DNA from: Rhizophagus clarus
Taxonomy: Eukaryota; Glomeromycota; Glomeromycetes; Glomerales; Glomeraceae
NCBI GenBank assembly: GCA_015698045.1
Contig: BLAL01000030.1
Span: 1,488,001 to 1,552,000 of the forward strand
Direction: 5' to 3'
DNA length: 64,000 nucleotides
Shown: positions 1-11,740 of the stretch, piece after piece
Layout of the letters: every line of letters begins with the position of its first letter
Position numbering within the stretch: position 1 is the stretch's first letter
Program-made: the position numbers and the translations under genes
Notes under the pieces: generated by a model
What the model was told of the DNA's origin: nothing
Seen by the model: the letters and a program-made list of their open reading frames with translations, nothing else
The model's database searches: none

Positions 1-1687
1 TTTGCTAACCTTAATAAAAAAAATTTGCCTTCTTTTTTTGTAACATTTTCAGTAACTGCTAATATATAATTTTATTAAATTAATAATATTATATATTATA
101 AAAAAAATATTTTTTTTTAAAAAAAAAATTTTTTGATATTAAAATTTTATAAATCTACTGAATTATTAGATATTGAAATAATTAATAATTATAAAAAAAT
201 AATAAAAAAAATATATATTATTGCTTTTTGTTGTAACAATCTTTATATATAAAAATATATAAAAAAAAAAATACTAGATTAATAGATATTATTTTTTAAT
301 TTGTAGTTATAGCATTGCTTATAGAATTTAAATACTAAAAATTTCTTAGTGATTAAATATTAAGATATTTAAAAAAATTAAATTTTCAGATAATATAAAG
401 CATAAAATTGTTAATTATTTTGAATTCTAAAATCATTTATATAAATATATAAATACTTTGACTCTTTGATTTGAAATAAATATTTTTTAGTATAAACATT
501 TTATGCTTTTTTTAAAGATTAAGAAAAAGAAAACAGATACCTTTTTCTTAAATATGATTAAGTATATCAAAAAATAGAGATAAGAACTAATATTTTTCTA
601 CTAATAAAAAATATATTCTTATAATAGGATTTAATAGTAAAATTTATATAAGAAATCTAAAAATCAAGAATTTATTTATCTCTACATAAAAAGACCAAAA
701 TGGTTTAAAAATATGAAAAAAATCTAATTAAAAAACTGGTATTAATCTAAAGATTTTTAAACAAAGTTTATATATAAAAATCATTGAAATGAAAAAGATT
801 TTAAAAAAATTAGTATAAAGTCATATATAAGTATAAAAAAATTTATTTTTATTACTTAATATTTAAACTAAATTTTTTGTAGAATATTTATTTTTTTTTT
901 TCTATATCCCTTTAATCGTTTATAATAATTTTTTAATGTTTTTATTAGGTAGTTATTTGAATTGGTTTAATTAGATTAGAAGCATTTCTTTAGTGATTAA
1001 AAGCAATTATTTATATGGTTCTATTTTAATTTAATAAAAGTTTATATATTTTTAGTACTTTTTAAAAAAAAAATTAATTTTTAAATTATAAAATTATGAT
1101 AATAATAAGATAATTTTTTTTATTAGTCTTATATTTATAATTTTTAAATTAAATTTAAAATAGTAATAGTAATTATTTATAATTTTAATATAATAATTTT
1201 ATAATATATATTATATATATATCTAATTATGTAAGAATATTTTAAATTTTTTTGTATATATGTTATATATTTTTTTTAAAAAAGTGTATATAAAATTTTA
1301 ATTATATGTATAGCATATATATTATACAATAAAAAATAAATATTATTTAAATATATTAGTATTATTATAATTTAATTAAAATTTTTAGCTTATACAATCA
1401 ATTCTTAATATAATAAATTTTGGATTTTATATCTTAACTTTAGTATTTTACTATAAAGTTATAGTAAAGAATTTAAATAATTTGATTGGCTATTTTACTA
1501 TAATAAAAGATTTTTAATGCATTTGATTGGTTATATATCATATATTAACAAAAATCTATTATATTAAGGGTTTATTATATTAAAAGTTGATTATATATAT
1601 TTTTATAATTACAGTGTGTAATGAAAAAAGTTGCCGTGATAAAAAGTAGCATTTTTTAATGACTACATAAGATAATTGAATAAAACT
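1..1687. other. AT-rich gene-free stretch
   Basis: No open frame of note and no recognisable domain on either strand. The sequence is almost entirely A/T with poly-A and poly-T runs. Near 1613 it contains a sequence running GTGTGTAATG then AAAAAAGTTGCC. The same sequence recurs inverted near 20867-20887, so it may be the end of a dispersed element. Confidence 0.6.
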
Positions 1688-1699
1688 ATTGTTATTAAA

Positions 1700-1906
1700 G
1701 CTCTGCATGAGCTGAGCCAGCTTGCAAGCTGGCTCAAGCTTTTCAAGCTGAGCCAAGCCAAGCCATGATTAAATTGGCTTGGTGGCTCACAAGCCAGCTT
1801 GAAAAAGCTTGAGTCAGGTATTAGACTTGGCTTGATAAACTCAAGCTGGCAGTGGGCTTGGCTTGAAAAGCTCAAGCCGGCTCATGAGCCAGATCAAGCT
1901 CGGCAA
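1700..1906. repeat. GC-rich self-complementary AGCTTG/AAGCC repeat, left end of older element
   Basis: Clustered short words such as GAGCCAGCTTG, CAAGCTGGCTC and AAGCCAAGCC occur in both orientations, so the strand can fold back on itself many times. The composition differs sharply from the A/T surroundings. A matching block lies at 10225-10436. Subterminal repeats of this kind often bind transposase in DNA transposons; that role is inferred here. Confidence 0.7.
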
Positions 1907-2084
1907 TTTTTTATAAAAAACGCTGGTACCAATAGTTCTGGCGTTTTTTTTATGATTTTATAATACAAAACACCATTAACGCTATAACAAATTATTCGGT
2001 ATAAAGGCAGGGTCATGTGACTTGCCAATCTAATCAGATAATCTGAATATCTGATCTTTTTTTAATCATTTATCAGTTTATTTT

Positions 2085-3196
2085 TGTGGTGTTGCCAGAC
2101 GAAAAGCACAACCGGACTTTTGGAATTAAGGTAAGGGAGAGGTGTTTTGGTATTTTTTTAACTAATTAAGTATTAACTTTTTTTTTTACTTTTTGTAATG
2201 TTGCCGAATGAAAAGCATGACCGGACTTTTGGAATTAAGGTAAGGGAGGGTGGTGAAGTGTTTTTCAGTGTTTTTTTTAACTAATTAATTAATTATTTTT
2301 TTTTATTTTTTTGTAGTATTGCCAGATGAAAGGCACGACCGGACTTTTAGAATTAAGGTAAGGGAGGGGTTGGGGGAGGTGTTTTGTTGTTTTTTTTTAA
2401 CTAATTAATTATTTATTTTTTTTTTTATTTTTTGTAGTGTTGCCAGACGAAAGGCACAACCGGACTTTTGGAATTAAGGTAAGGGAGGGTGGGAAGTGTT
2501 TTTCGGTGTTTTTTTTAACTAATTAATTAATTATTTTTTATTTTTATTTTTTGTAGTATTGCCAGACGAAAGGCACGACCAGACTTTTGGAATTAAGATA
2601 AGGGAGGGGGGTTGGGAGAGGTGTTTCGTTGTTTTTTTTTAATTAAATAAGTATTAACTTTTTTTTTATTTTTTTGTAGTGTTGCCAGATGAAAGGCACG
2701 ACCGGACTTTTGGAATTAAAGTGAGAGAGGGTGAGGGAAGTATTTTTTGGTAATTTTTTTTAATTAATTAATTAATTATTTTTTTTTTATTTTTTTGTAG
2801 TGTTGCCAGACGAAAAGCACGACTGGACTTTTGGAATTAAGGTAAGGGAGGGTTGGAGGAGGTGTTTCGTTATTTTTTTTAATTAATTAAATATTAACTT
2901 TTTTTTTACTTTTGTAGTGTTGCCGGACGAAAAGCACGATCAGAATTTTGGAATTAAGGTAAAGGAGGGTGGGGGAAGTGTTTTTCAGTAATTTTTTTTA
3001 ACTAATTAATTAATTTTTTTTTTTATTTTTTGTAGTGTTGCTAGACGAAAAGCACGACTGGACTTTTGGAATTAAGGTAAGGAAGGGTGGGTGAGGTGTC
3101 TTTCGTTGTTCTTTTTTTTAACTAATTAATTATTTTATTTTATTTTTTGTAGTGTTGCCGGACGAAAAACATGATCGGACTTTTGGAATTAGGGTA
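2085..3196 (+). repeat. Minisatellite of ten exon-like units (period about 118 bp)
   Basis: Ten units start near 2092, 2202, 2320, 2438, 2557, 2679, 2801, 2918, 3036 and 3152. Each has a conserved 41-bp core that begins TGTTGCCAGACGAA, runs through CCGGACTTTTGG and ends AATTAAG. In most units the core is followed at once by GTAAGGGAGG and preceded by a long T tract ending TTTTTGTAG, that is, donor-like and acceptor-like sequence. The spacers are T-rich with TTAACTAATTAATTA. The last unit lacks a good donor (GGGTATTA). Transcription is not shown. Confidence 0.85.
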
Positions 3197-3334
3197 TTAA
3201 AAACTGAAAAAGAATAATAAAAATAAATAAATTTGGTATAAAATACTGAAAAAAAGTGAAAAAATAAATAAAATAAAATAAATTTTGGTAAATACCGAGT
3301 AATTTAATTTACTGAAATTAGTATTTTTTAAAAA

Positions 3335-4903
3335 GAGAAAATTTATTCACCGCGGGTGCGGTATTACCGCACCCCCCCAAAATTTATTATTTATCATGTG
3401 ATTTTAATACTGATGCGGCGACGCGCATATGCCGTTATCACCATTATGTCGTACATACCGCTTTTCAATAAAAAATGTTCTATATTTCTTCTAACAATAA
3501 TAACCTCTCATGTCAGTGCGTTTATTCTACATTGCGTCAATTACAGTTTTATTAATTACATTGTAGAAAGTTGCGTGTCATTTTAACATCTTAACACTAT
3601 TGACTAATCTCTTTTGGAACAAAAAGAGAGATCGGAGTAATTGAATTTTTCGCGTTACAATATTAATTTTATATTCATGCTGTTTGGCTTCTAATAAACA
3701 TTCTACACGACTACACATTCTTCTACTGTAAGGTGTTTATTATATAAGTGCGCGCATGTCATAAAGAAGCGAAGTGTCTAGAAAAAGAGGGTATTAAAAC
3801 AAAAAAAAAAGAAATTAGAAAAGAGTTGTTAAAAATGAAAAGAACGAAACAAACATCAAAACTTACCCGTTTACCGTATTATTATAATCATTTAAGGAAC
3901 CAGGAACAAAAGAACTGAGGAACCTAAAAAAAAGAAGACATTAGAATATGGAAGCAAAGAGAAACAAACACGAAAAAAAACGGAAACCTACCATATTACT
4001 ATGATCGCCTGGAATCAAAGGAACAAACAAAAGAACCTAAGAAAAGAGAAGATGAATATGTACGCGTTGTTAATTTATATCTTGTTGAAGAAAGCTTTTG
4101 ATAGCTTTGATCAGTCGAAAGGTAGGGATCCAGGCATCTACTTGATAAAGGAGGGGTACCGTAGTAGGTATGTGAGGATCATTGTACACTTCCACATCCT
4201 GTACTGCATCAGGTGATGATGAAGAGTTGTTACATGGTCAACCACGAGTCCTTCCTACCGTAGGAGAATTCCTGTTAAGGTGAGAATTTAGTATTTGAAG
4301 TATAGGATGTTGCATTTTTTATTAGAACAAAAAGTAAGATAAGAAGAACGAAATAAAAGATCTAAACTTACCATATTATTATCAGCAGTCAAAAATCCGA
4401 AAGACCTAAAAAAGGAGAGGTATTATTAGAATAAAGACAAATGAAAAGGAATGAAACAAATATCAAAACTTACTGTATTATCATGATCATTCAAGGAACC
4501 AGAACCAAAACCGGAGGACCTAAAAAAAAAGAAGACATTAGAATATGGGAACAAAAAAGAAACAAATGCGAAACAGTACAGAAACCTGCCGTATTACCAT
4601 GATCGCCTAAAAAATCAGAATCAAAGGAACAAAAGAACCTAAAAAAAAGGGGAAGGATTAGAACAAAAAATGAAGCGAAAGGAAATGAAAACTACTGTAT
4701 TACCGTAAACAAAAATCAGACTTTTAGCAATAATGAAATAATAATGGTGAGGAGAGTAAAGTGTTTCGTATATGATAAGGATGGTCATTGGGTTCAGGAG
4801 TGTAGTAACGCGATTTCGTGATCAATGTTAATTAAAATAATTGATTTCAAATTATAACTTCTGTGTTTACATAGAGAAACAAAATTGAAATAAAAAAATA
4901 AAA
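3335..4903 (+). repeat. Left terminal inverted repeat of the Mutator-like element
   Basis: It matches the reverse complement of 8418-9990 almost base for base. The outer part contains GGTGCGGTATTACCGCACC, itself a palindrome. The region from about 3850 to 4720 consists of repeated modules that, read on the minus strand, look like small exons with splice signals. Positions 4762-4803 encode a zinc-knuckle-like peptide reading towards the interior. Short open frames here, such as one at 4001-4216, look like by-products. Confidence 0.9.
4762..4803 (+). pseudogene. Zinc-knuckle remnant in the left TIR
   Basis: The translation CFVYDKDGHWVQEC matches the spacing of a CCHC zinc knuckle (C-X2-C-X4-H-X4-C), except that the second Cys is Tyr (TAT in place of TGT). 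It is also present inverted in the right TIR at 8522-8563. It may be a captured or ancestral coding fragment. The element's transposase ends with a different, intact knuckle. Confidence 0.5.
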
Positions 4904-5166
4904 AAGTGTTTCATTTTAATAAGTAAAGATCTCCTTTAATGTATGCTTTAATTATAACTAAGTAAAACTTATAAATTTGCACCAAAGAGTAATACCCTAT
5001 CTCTAAATCATATTACGTTTGCACTACTTTAAATTCGTTAAAAATGAATTAAAAAATAAAAAAATTTTGCCAATAACAAACAACGTTTTTTATTTATTGC
5101 TCCTACTACTAAATAAAGAAATACAGCCCAATTTACATCTTGATTATTACTAATTTTTAATCGGAA

Positions 5167-8024
5167 TTAAACATTTTCCTTGTTAGGACATTTAGGAGCA
5201 TAATGTCCTGTTTTATGACACAACCTGCATTTACGCCCACTGCTATTATCATCTTCATGATACACATTCTCTTTTGGTGCTTTATCGATACCTCTTTGTT
5301 CATTACAAGCTTTTAATCGTTTGATAGAAGGTCTACCTTTACCTTGACATTTTATTGGATCTTCAATATCATTAACATTATATACATGACCATCAGACGT
5401 CTTAAATTCATTGGATAAATTCTGATTATCATTATCTTTAAGAGTTTTTCTTTTTACTGATTGAGTTTTGTTCTGCTGTTTTAACTCTTTTTCCGCAATA
5501 TATGTTAATATGATATTGTCTAAATTTTCTTGGTCATTATCTTCTAATGAATAATTCAATGCTTGCTTAAAATGACCCATTATTCGACCATAATATACCT
5601 TTTTTTGTGTATGATGGCGAACTTCAACTTCTTGAATATTATTATGATGTTTAGGAATAGGATATATTCTTGGATCAGAACTACTTGTTGACTTTAAATT
5701 TTTGGATGATGTTCCAATAAAAGGTTTATTAGAAATTAAATCAATTTGATTCCAGGCATCATCCTGCAGCCACCTAGTTGGCATTAATAATATATGAAAT
5801 AATGCATTCGGATTTTCAATCATTAACTTAAAATAATGCCGGCAGATAATTCCATGTGAAACCAATAGTAAGCATGTGCACAAATGAGTTCCGTCATTAA
5901 GAATAATAACATGCTGATATGAATTTGGTACCAAATAAGGAATAATTTGCCATACTTCCTTAATTGATTCTTTTGGTACTGAGTTTATCAATGCCTTTAA
6001 GTATGTCTGCCAGTAATCATAATATTCCTCAATATTATTAACTTCTTCTTGACCATTTGTCATTGCTTGATTTTCACTAATTTCATTTTGATCCTAATAT
6101 CATATACAACAATTATACATTAATTTAAAATACACAATGTTAATTAAATAAATAAAAATACCTACCAACTGATCTTCATCAAATTTAAATGCATCTTCAA
6201 TATCTAGCATTTCACATCTATAAAGTACTGATTCACACATTTGTTTATGAATTTCTTCAACAATTTGAGGAGATAAATATTTTTGGATTATAGAATTAAT
6301 ATTACTGAAAAAATTCTCCACAACAAATGGCTGATAATACATTGTTGATTGGTATTTCCATGCTATAAAACTTTTATTCATTTCTTCTTTTTGCATCCTT
6401 GAATCTAATGCTTCAGCTACATTAGCCATAGTAGAACTAGAAGAAACAACTTTATGGATAATTGAATTAATTGATTCAACGCGTTGCGTTGACTGCATGC
6501 CAGCAGTAAATACACGACTTGTAAATGCACGTGCTCATGAATGCCGTGTTAAATAAATAGGGTCATGCAGATAATCATTACCATTAGGAAATTTATTTAA
6601 TAAAGTTTGGAAACGTTGTTCAAAAACCTCCACACATAATGAATTACAGGTTTTCCAAAAATCATGAATAAATTCCTTAAAGTCTGTAGTACCAAGTTTA
6701 TTTTTAAGACGTTTGGGTAGATTTTGAGCCATATGCCAAATACAATGCACATGATATGCATTACTATATGTAGTTTGGCATGCTGCATCCATGGCTGGAT
6801 CCATATCGGTTATTATAACTTTTGGCTCAATTCCTGTTGCATCCAAAGTTTGTTGCAAAATCCACTCATAACTTTCTTGTGTTTCATCGTTCAAAAATGC
6901 TTGAGCTCCCAAACGCGATTTTCCATCATTGTCAACAAGTATAAATAATGATAATGGAAAATTATATTTGTTTGTTCTTGAGGTATTATCGTGTAAAACA
7001 ACATCTGAATAACGTGACCATAATATAATTTGATTTGCTGTCATCCAAAATATACCACATAATCTATTACTATCTACGTTAATCAATAGTTGTACAAACA
7101 TCATTGGCTCTTCTTTTTGTTGTTCAAGTAAGAATTTTAATAATTGAGATGCATCTGATCCAGTAATTTGTTTTTCGCGCTTGATTTTTTGAATGGCGTT
7201 TGACAAATCTTGAGTAAGAAAAAGCTGATTAGGGTACAATGGTTGCAATAAATTCCTTATGGTGTATGCATCACAACGTCCATATACAACAGCACGCTCA
7301 ATTTCATTTAATATAGACTGGTTAAATTTTCGAAATGTTGTGGCAAATCTTGCATTATCAGCAAGTATTTTATGGTTATGTTCAAGATCCATAAATGTTA
7401 TATGTATGAAATCACTATTATGTGGCTTACTCATATTAACATGCCATTTGCAATCGGTTTTTTTTGACCCTTTATTATGTTGTTGTTCAATTGGCTTTGA
7501 TTTGTTGGGCTTATATTTTCCAGAATATTCACATGCGAATGTTCTTTTTTTAGCAATTCGTACTGAGTTTTCTGATTGACAATCATGAAATTCAACAAAT
7601 TCAACTCTATGCCGATTAACTACAAATCCATTTTGTCTCCCATATTCCTTTAAATATCGTTCGGCAATTTCCCAAGTATCAAATCTTAAACCAATAGATA
7701 ACTCTATAGGGTTGGTCACAGAATCAAAATTTTCTAATTCTGAACCAAGAATAATATCTGTAGAACGGTCAGGTTCCTGCTATTAATAAATTGACAAAAA
7801 TTAATGTTTATTTAATAATAATTGATATCTAACGCTATTATAAGTTACTGTAATAAACTAATAATTATCAAAGTTAACTATCTAACTAGCACCATCGCTT
7901 AATTAAATTATAATATATTTAAAGTGTGCTATACTGCTATTTAACGTATTCATTGTGGAGATTCTCATACGATAAAAAAAAATATGCAAAATTAACTAAC
8001 TTGTAAAGCGTTGCAGCCTTCCAT
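5167..8024 (-). pseudogene. FAR1/MULE transposase with one in-frame stop
   Basis: My model has three exons: 8024-8001, 7779-6166 and 6093-5167 (854 codons plus stop, one frame throughout). The product would be the DDE transposase that cuts and pastes the surrounding element. The order is a FAR1-type DNA-binding region (about residues 38-125), the MULE catalytic domain with HDNTSR (about 268) and ITDMDPAMDAA (about 333) followed by HCIWHM, a SWIM zinc finger (CTC then CRH, about 618-632) and a C-terminal CCHC knuckle (CRLCHKTGHYAPKC). The only visible lesion is TGA at 6537-6535, where related proteins usually have Trp (the SWARAF-like context), consistent with TGG to TGA. Exon 1 encodes only eight residues and is the least certain part. 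The ORF after the stop continues into the frame beginning at 6498. Confidence 0.85.
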
Positions 8025-8417
8025 ATTATTGTCTTACGAATCACAACTTAAAGCTGTGTAACCTAATTTTTCAGATGAGATACTTCTTTGTTAACTGTTA
8101 ATAAAACAATTGGTTGTATAAACGTTTAAGACTTAACGTATGCAATTTTATGGAGCTGGAGAACGAAGTTGGGAGGGATAAAAAAAAATCTTTTGAATAA
8201 AATGGTGGGAAATGAAAATGATAACAGATAACTGCCGCGTATCAACGTCATAATCGCATGATAAATATCTATCACGTGATAAACAATTTTTAGAGGTATT
8301 CGCTGATCATTGATGGATTCGTTTTATTCATTAATTTAATTCATCATATGTATTTTCTGTATTAAAGACTCCTATTCGTTAAAAAAAAAATTCGTTTTAT
8401 TCATTAAACACTCCAAT
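8025..8417 (-). promoter_or_regulatory. Likely promoter and leader of the MULE transposase
   Basis: This is the non-repeated sequence between the predicted transposase start and the right TIR. No distinct promoter motif was identified. Its role is inferred from position alone. Confidence 0.35.
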
Positions 8418-9990
8418 GCTTTTATTTTTTTTATTTCAATTTTGTTTCTTTATGTAAACACAGAAGTTATAATTTGAAATCACTTATTTTAATTAACAAT
8501 TGATCACGAAATCGCGTTACTACACTCCTGAACCCAATGACCATCCTTATCATATACGAAACACTTTACTCTCCTCACCATTATTATTTCATTATTGCTA
8601 AAAGTCTGATTTTTGTTTACGGTAATACAGTAGTTTTTATTTCCTTTCGCTTCATTTTTTGTTCTAATCCTTCCCCTTTTTTTTAGGTTCTTTTGTTCCT
8701 TTGATTCTGATTTTTTAGGCGATCATGGTAATACGGCAGGTTTCTGTACTGTTTCGCATTTGTTTCTTTTTCGTTCCCATATTCTAATGTCTTCTTTTTT
8801 TTTAGGTCCTCCGGTTTTGGTTCTGGTTCCTTGAATGATCATGATAATACAGTAAGTTTTGATATTTGTTTCATTCCTTTTCATTTGTCTTTATTCTAAT
8901 AATACCTCTCCTTTTTTAGGTCTTTCGGATTTTTGACTGCTGATAATAATATGGTAAGTTTAGATCTTTTATTTCGTTCTTCTTATCTTACTTTTTGTTC
9001 TAATAAAAAATTCAACATCCTATACTTCAAATACTAAATTCTCACCTTAACAGGAATTCTCCTACGGTAGGAAGGACTCGTGGTTGACCATGTAACAACT
9101 CTTCATCATCACCTGATGCAGTACAGGATGTGGAAGTGTACAATGATCCTCACATACCTACTACGGTACCTCTCCTTTATCAAGTAGATGCCTGGATCCC
9201 TACCTTTCGACTGATCAAAGCTATCAAAAGCTTTCTTCAACAAGATATAAATTAACAACGCGTACATATTCATCTTCTCTTTTCTTAGGTTCTTTTGTTT
9301 GTTCCTTTGATTCCAGGCGATCATAGTAATATGGTAGGTTTCCGTTTTTTTTCGTGTTTGTTTCTCTTTGCTTCCATATTCTAATGTCTTCTTTTTTTTA
9401 GGTTCCTCAGTTCTTTTGTTCCTGGTTCCTTAAATGATTATAATAATACGGTAAACGGGTAAGTTTTGATGTTTGTTTCGTTCTTTTCATTTTTAACAAC
9501 TCTTTTCTAATTTCTTTTTTTTTTGTTTTAATACCCTCTTTTTCTAGACACTTCGCTTCTTTATGACATGCGCGCACTTATATAATAAACACCTTACAGT
9601 AGAAGAATGTGTAGTCGTGTAGAATGTTTATTAGAAGCCAAACAGCATGAATATAAAATTAATATTGTAATGCGAAAAATTCAATTACTCCGATCTCTCT
9701 TTTTGTTCCAAAAGAGATCAGTCAATAGTGTTAAGATGTTAAAATGACACGCAACTTTCTACAATGTAATTAATAAAACTGTAATTGACGCAATGTAGAA
9801 TAAACGCACTGACATGAGAGGTTATTATTGTTAGAAGAAATATAGAACATTTTTTATTGAAAAGCGGTATGTACGACATAATGGTGATAACGGCATATGC
9901 GCGTCGCCGCGTCAGTATTAAAATCACATGATAAATAATAAATTTTGGGGGGGTGCGGTAATACCGCACCCGCGGTGAATAAATTTTCTC
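8418..9990 (-). repeat. Right terminal inverted repeat of the Mutator-like element
   Basis: It is the inverted partner of 3335-4903. On the plus strand from about 8600 to 9450 it shows repeated modules: a pyrimidine tract with TTCTAAT (a branch-point-like word) and TTTTTTTAGGT, then 30-50 bp, then GTAAGTTTTGAT-like or GGTAGGTTTC-like donors. The outer edge ends CCGCGGTGAATAAATTTTCTC. Confidence 0.9.
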
Positions 9991-10224
9991 TTTTAAAAAT
10001 AAATCCACGTATATCTATTATAAATTCTACGCAAATATAATATGTGAGTTACTCCCAAATTGACCGATCTACGCAAACTCAATTTGTAGATTTAAAAAGT
10101 AATTTCATATAAACTCTACGTAAACCCATATGTGAGTTATATTAGTATTATTCGGGATCCTGTCAGGATCATTAGTTCTGGTGTTTTTTTTTTGTAACTT
10201 TACATATAAAAACGCCTAGTTTCA

Positions 10225-10436
10225 GCTTTTTTTTTTGATAATAAAGCTTGAGCCAGCTTGAGCCAGCTCAAGCTCAATTTGGCTTGAGCCAGAATTTTTC
10301 ATGGCTCAGCTTGGCTTGAATGAGTTGAGCCAAGATTTTTTGTGGCTTGACTCATTTTGACTCAAGCCAGAATTTTTTTTTCAAGCCAAGCCAAGCCAGA
10401 CTGTAGCTTGACTTGAGCCAGCTCATGCGGAGTTTT
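10225..10436. repeat. GC-rich AGCTTG/AAGCC repeat, right end of older element
   Basis: Repeated GAGCCAGCTTGAGCC and CAAGCCAAGCC words on both strands mirror the block at 1700-1906. The last bases (GCTCATGCGGAG) form the inverted counterpart of the left end, just inside ATTGTTATTA at 10438-10447. Confidence 0.65.
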
Positions 10437-10709
10437 AATTGTTATTAGAGAGTTTGATAAATATATTATCAAATACAAACTTTTTAAACAGTTGTTCTAC
10501 AAATATTTTTTTTAAAATAAATTCATTTCACATTTTTTATTATATACAAAATCTTTATATATTTTTCTATAAAATAGCCTCAACCTTCAGTTAATAATAT
10601 AGATATTAATCTTTACTGTAAATGAATTTTATAGTAAAAAAATGCCATTCCTGCAATATTCTTACATAAAAATGGTTATTTGTTATATGATAAAAGTGTT
10701 AATAAGCTA

Positions 10710-11370
10710 CACAGGTCGAATGAAAAAAATCGTCAAAAATCGGCAGTCCGATTTTTAACCGATTTTTGGATATATTTGTCTGATTTGTGGCTTTTTAAAG
10801 CCGATTTTATGGCGCGAATTGTTTGTGATCGGAAATACGTTATTTATGAACAAAAAATCGGAATGCTGATTTTGGCAGATTTTGCGAAAATCGGCATTCC
10901 GATTTTAAAATAAACATGTCGATAGCTAAAAATAAGACTGCCGGTTTATAGCTATATTTGTCCTATTTATGGCATTTTGCTGCCGATTTTATGGCACGTA
11001 TTGTTGGCAATCAGAAATTCTTTTATTTTTATCGACATAAATCGGAATACCGTTTTAAAATTATAATTGCCGATTCTCGCAAAATCAGAACGCCGATTTT
11101 TAAATAATCATGCCAAATCTCCTAAAATCGGATTGCCAAGTTTAATTCAGTATAAACATTTCAAAAATAGTTTATGCCGATTTATATATCGGATCTTTCT
11201 ATTATCGATTTTCTCATAATTCATAATTACTATTATTGTCCGGTTTTTTAGCTCGGTATAAACATTTCAAAAATAGTTTATGCCGATTTATATATCGGAT
11301 CTTTCTATTATCGATTTTCTCGTAATTCATAATTACTATTATTGTCCGGTTTTATTTTATTTTTCCATTT
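10710..11370. repeat. Left subterminal repeats of CACTA copy 1
   Basis: The words AAAATCGGCA, TGCCGATTTT and ATCGGAATGC occur many times in both orientations; AAAATCGGCATTCCGATTTT is an example. The part from 11151 to about 11362 is a tandem duplication with a 106-bp period. Clustered subterminal motifs of this kind are the transposase or accessory-protein binding sites in studied CACTA elements; here that is inference. Confidence 0.8.
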
Positions 11371-11740
11371 TCGATAATTGATTTATATTTAATATTTAAT
11401 ATGTATGATATATAATATGTATGCTATTATTTTATAATATATACTGCAATTTATGATATATTTATTATTATTATATTATTATATTGTCCATATTATTATT
11501 ATTATATTACTATATTGTTCTTATTATTATATTATTATTATGTATAGAATGTTTATATAAAATATATTAAAATCATATTTATCTCGTCATGTTACTTATA
11601 AATGGCTATAAAATAACCAGTGCTCTAAAAAAGAGATTAATAGGATAGAAACGATATTAGAGAGTTAATTTATAAACAACGGAATTTAAATCACTCAAAA
11701 TACAAGCAGTTGATTTTAAATGATGAAACAAATATCTAAA
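11371..11740. other. AT-rich 3' flank of the accessory gene
   Basis: Mostly TATATTATTATT-type microsatellite sequence between the subterminal repeats and the stop codon of the accessory gene. No gene seen. Confidence 0.5.

Larger units (their letters stand above)
3335..9990 (-). mobile_element. Complete Mutator-like (MULE) element with long terminal inverted repeats
   Basis: The 9-bp duplication TTTTAAAAA lies at 3326-3334 and 9991-9999, immediately outside the termini. The element starts GAGAAAATTTATTCACCGCG and ends with its complement. The two inverted repeats are about 1.57 kb each and nearly identical, with only scattered single-base differences seen, which suggests a recent insertion. 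A single minus-strand FAR1-type transposase gene fills the interior. A 9-bp duplication is the hallmark of Mutator elements. Total length is 6,656 bp. Confidence 0.93.
1698..10437. mobile_element. Older non-autonomous DNA transposon carrying the nested Mutator element
   Basis: ATTGTTATTA occurs directly at 1688-1697 and again at 10438-10447, as expected of a 10-bp target duplication. The inner ends resemble imperfect terminal inverted repeats: GCATGAGCTGAGCC on the left, and GCATGAGCTGGCTC read inwards from the right. Both ends continue into GC-rich AGCTTG/AAGCC repeats. Removing the nested Mutator element and one 9-bp duplication leaves about 2.1 kb with no transposase, so this would be a non-autonomous element mobilised in trans. 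The superfamily is unclear: a 9-10 bp duplication would suit Mutator. The ends have diverged, so the assignment is moderate. Confidence 0.5.

Noticed and set aside
4001..4216. 71-residue open frame present in both Mutator TIRs
   Set aside because: It runs through exon-like modules in the wrong sense, matches no domain, and its duplication is explained by the TIR.
9739..10008. 89-residue minus-strand frame at the right element end
   Set aside because: It starts outside the element and crosses the TIR border, so it is not a conserved gene.
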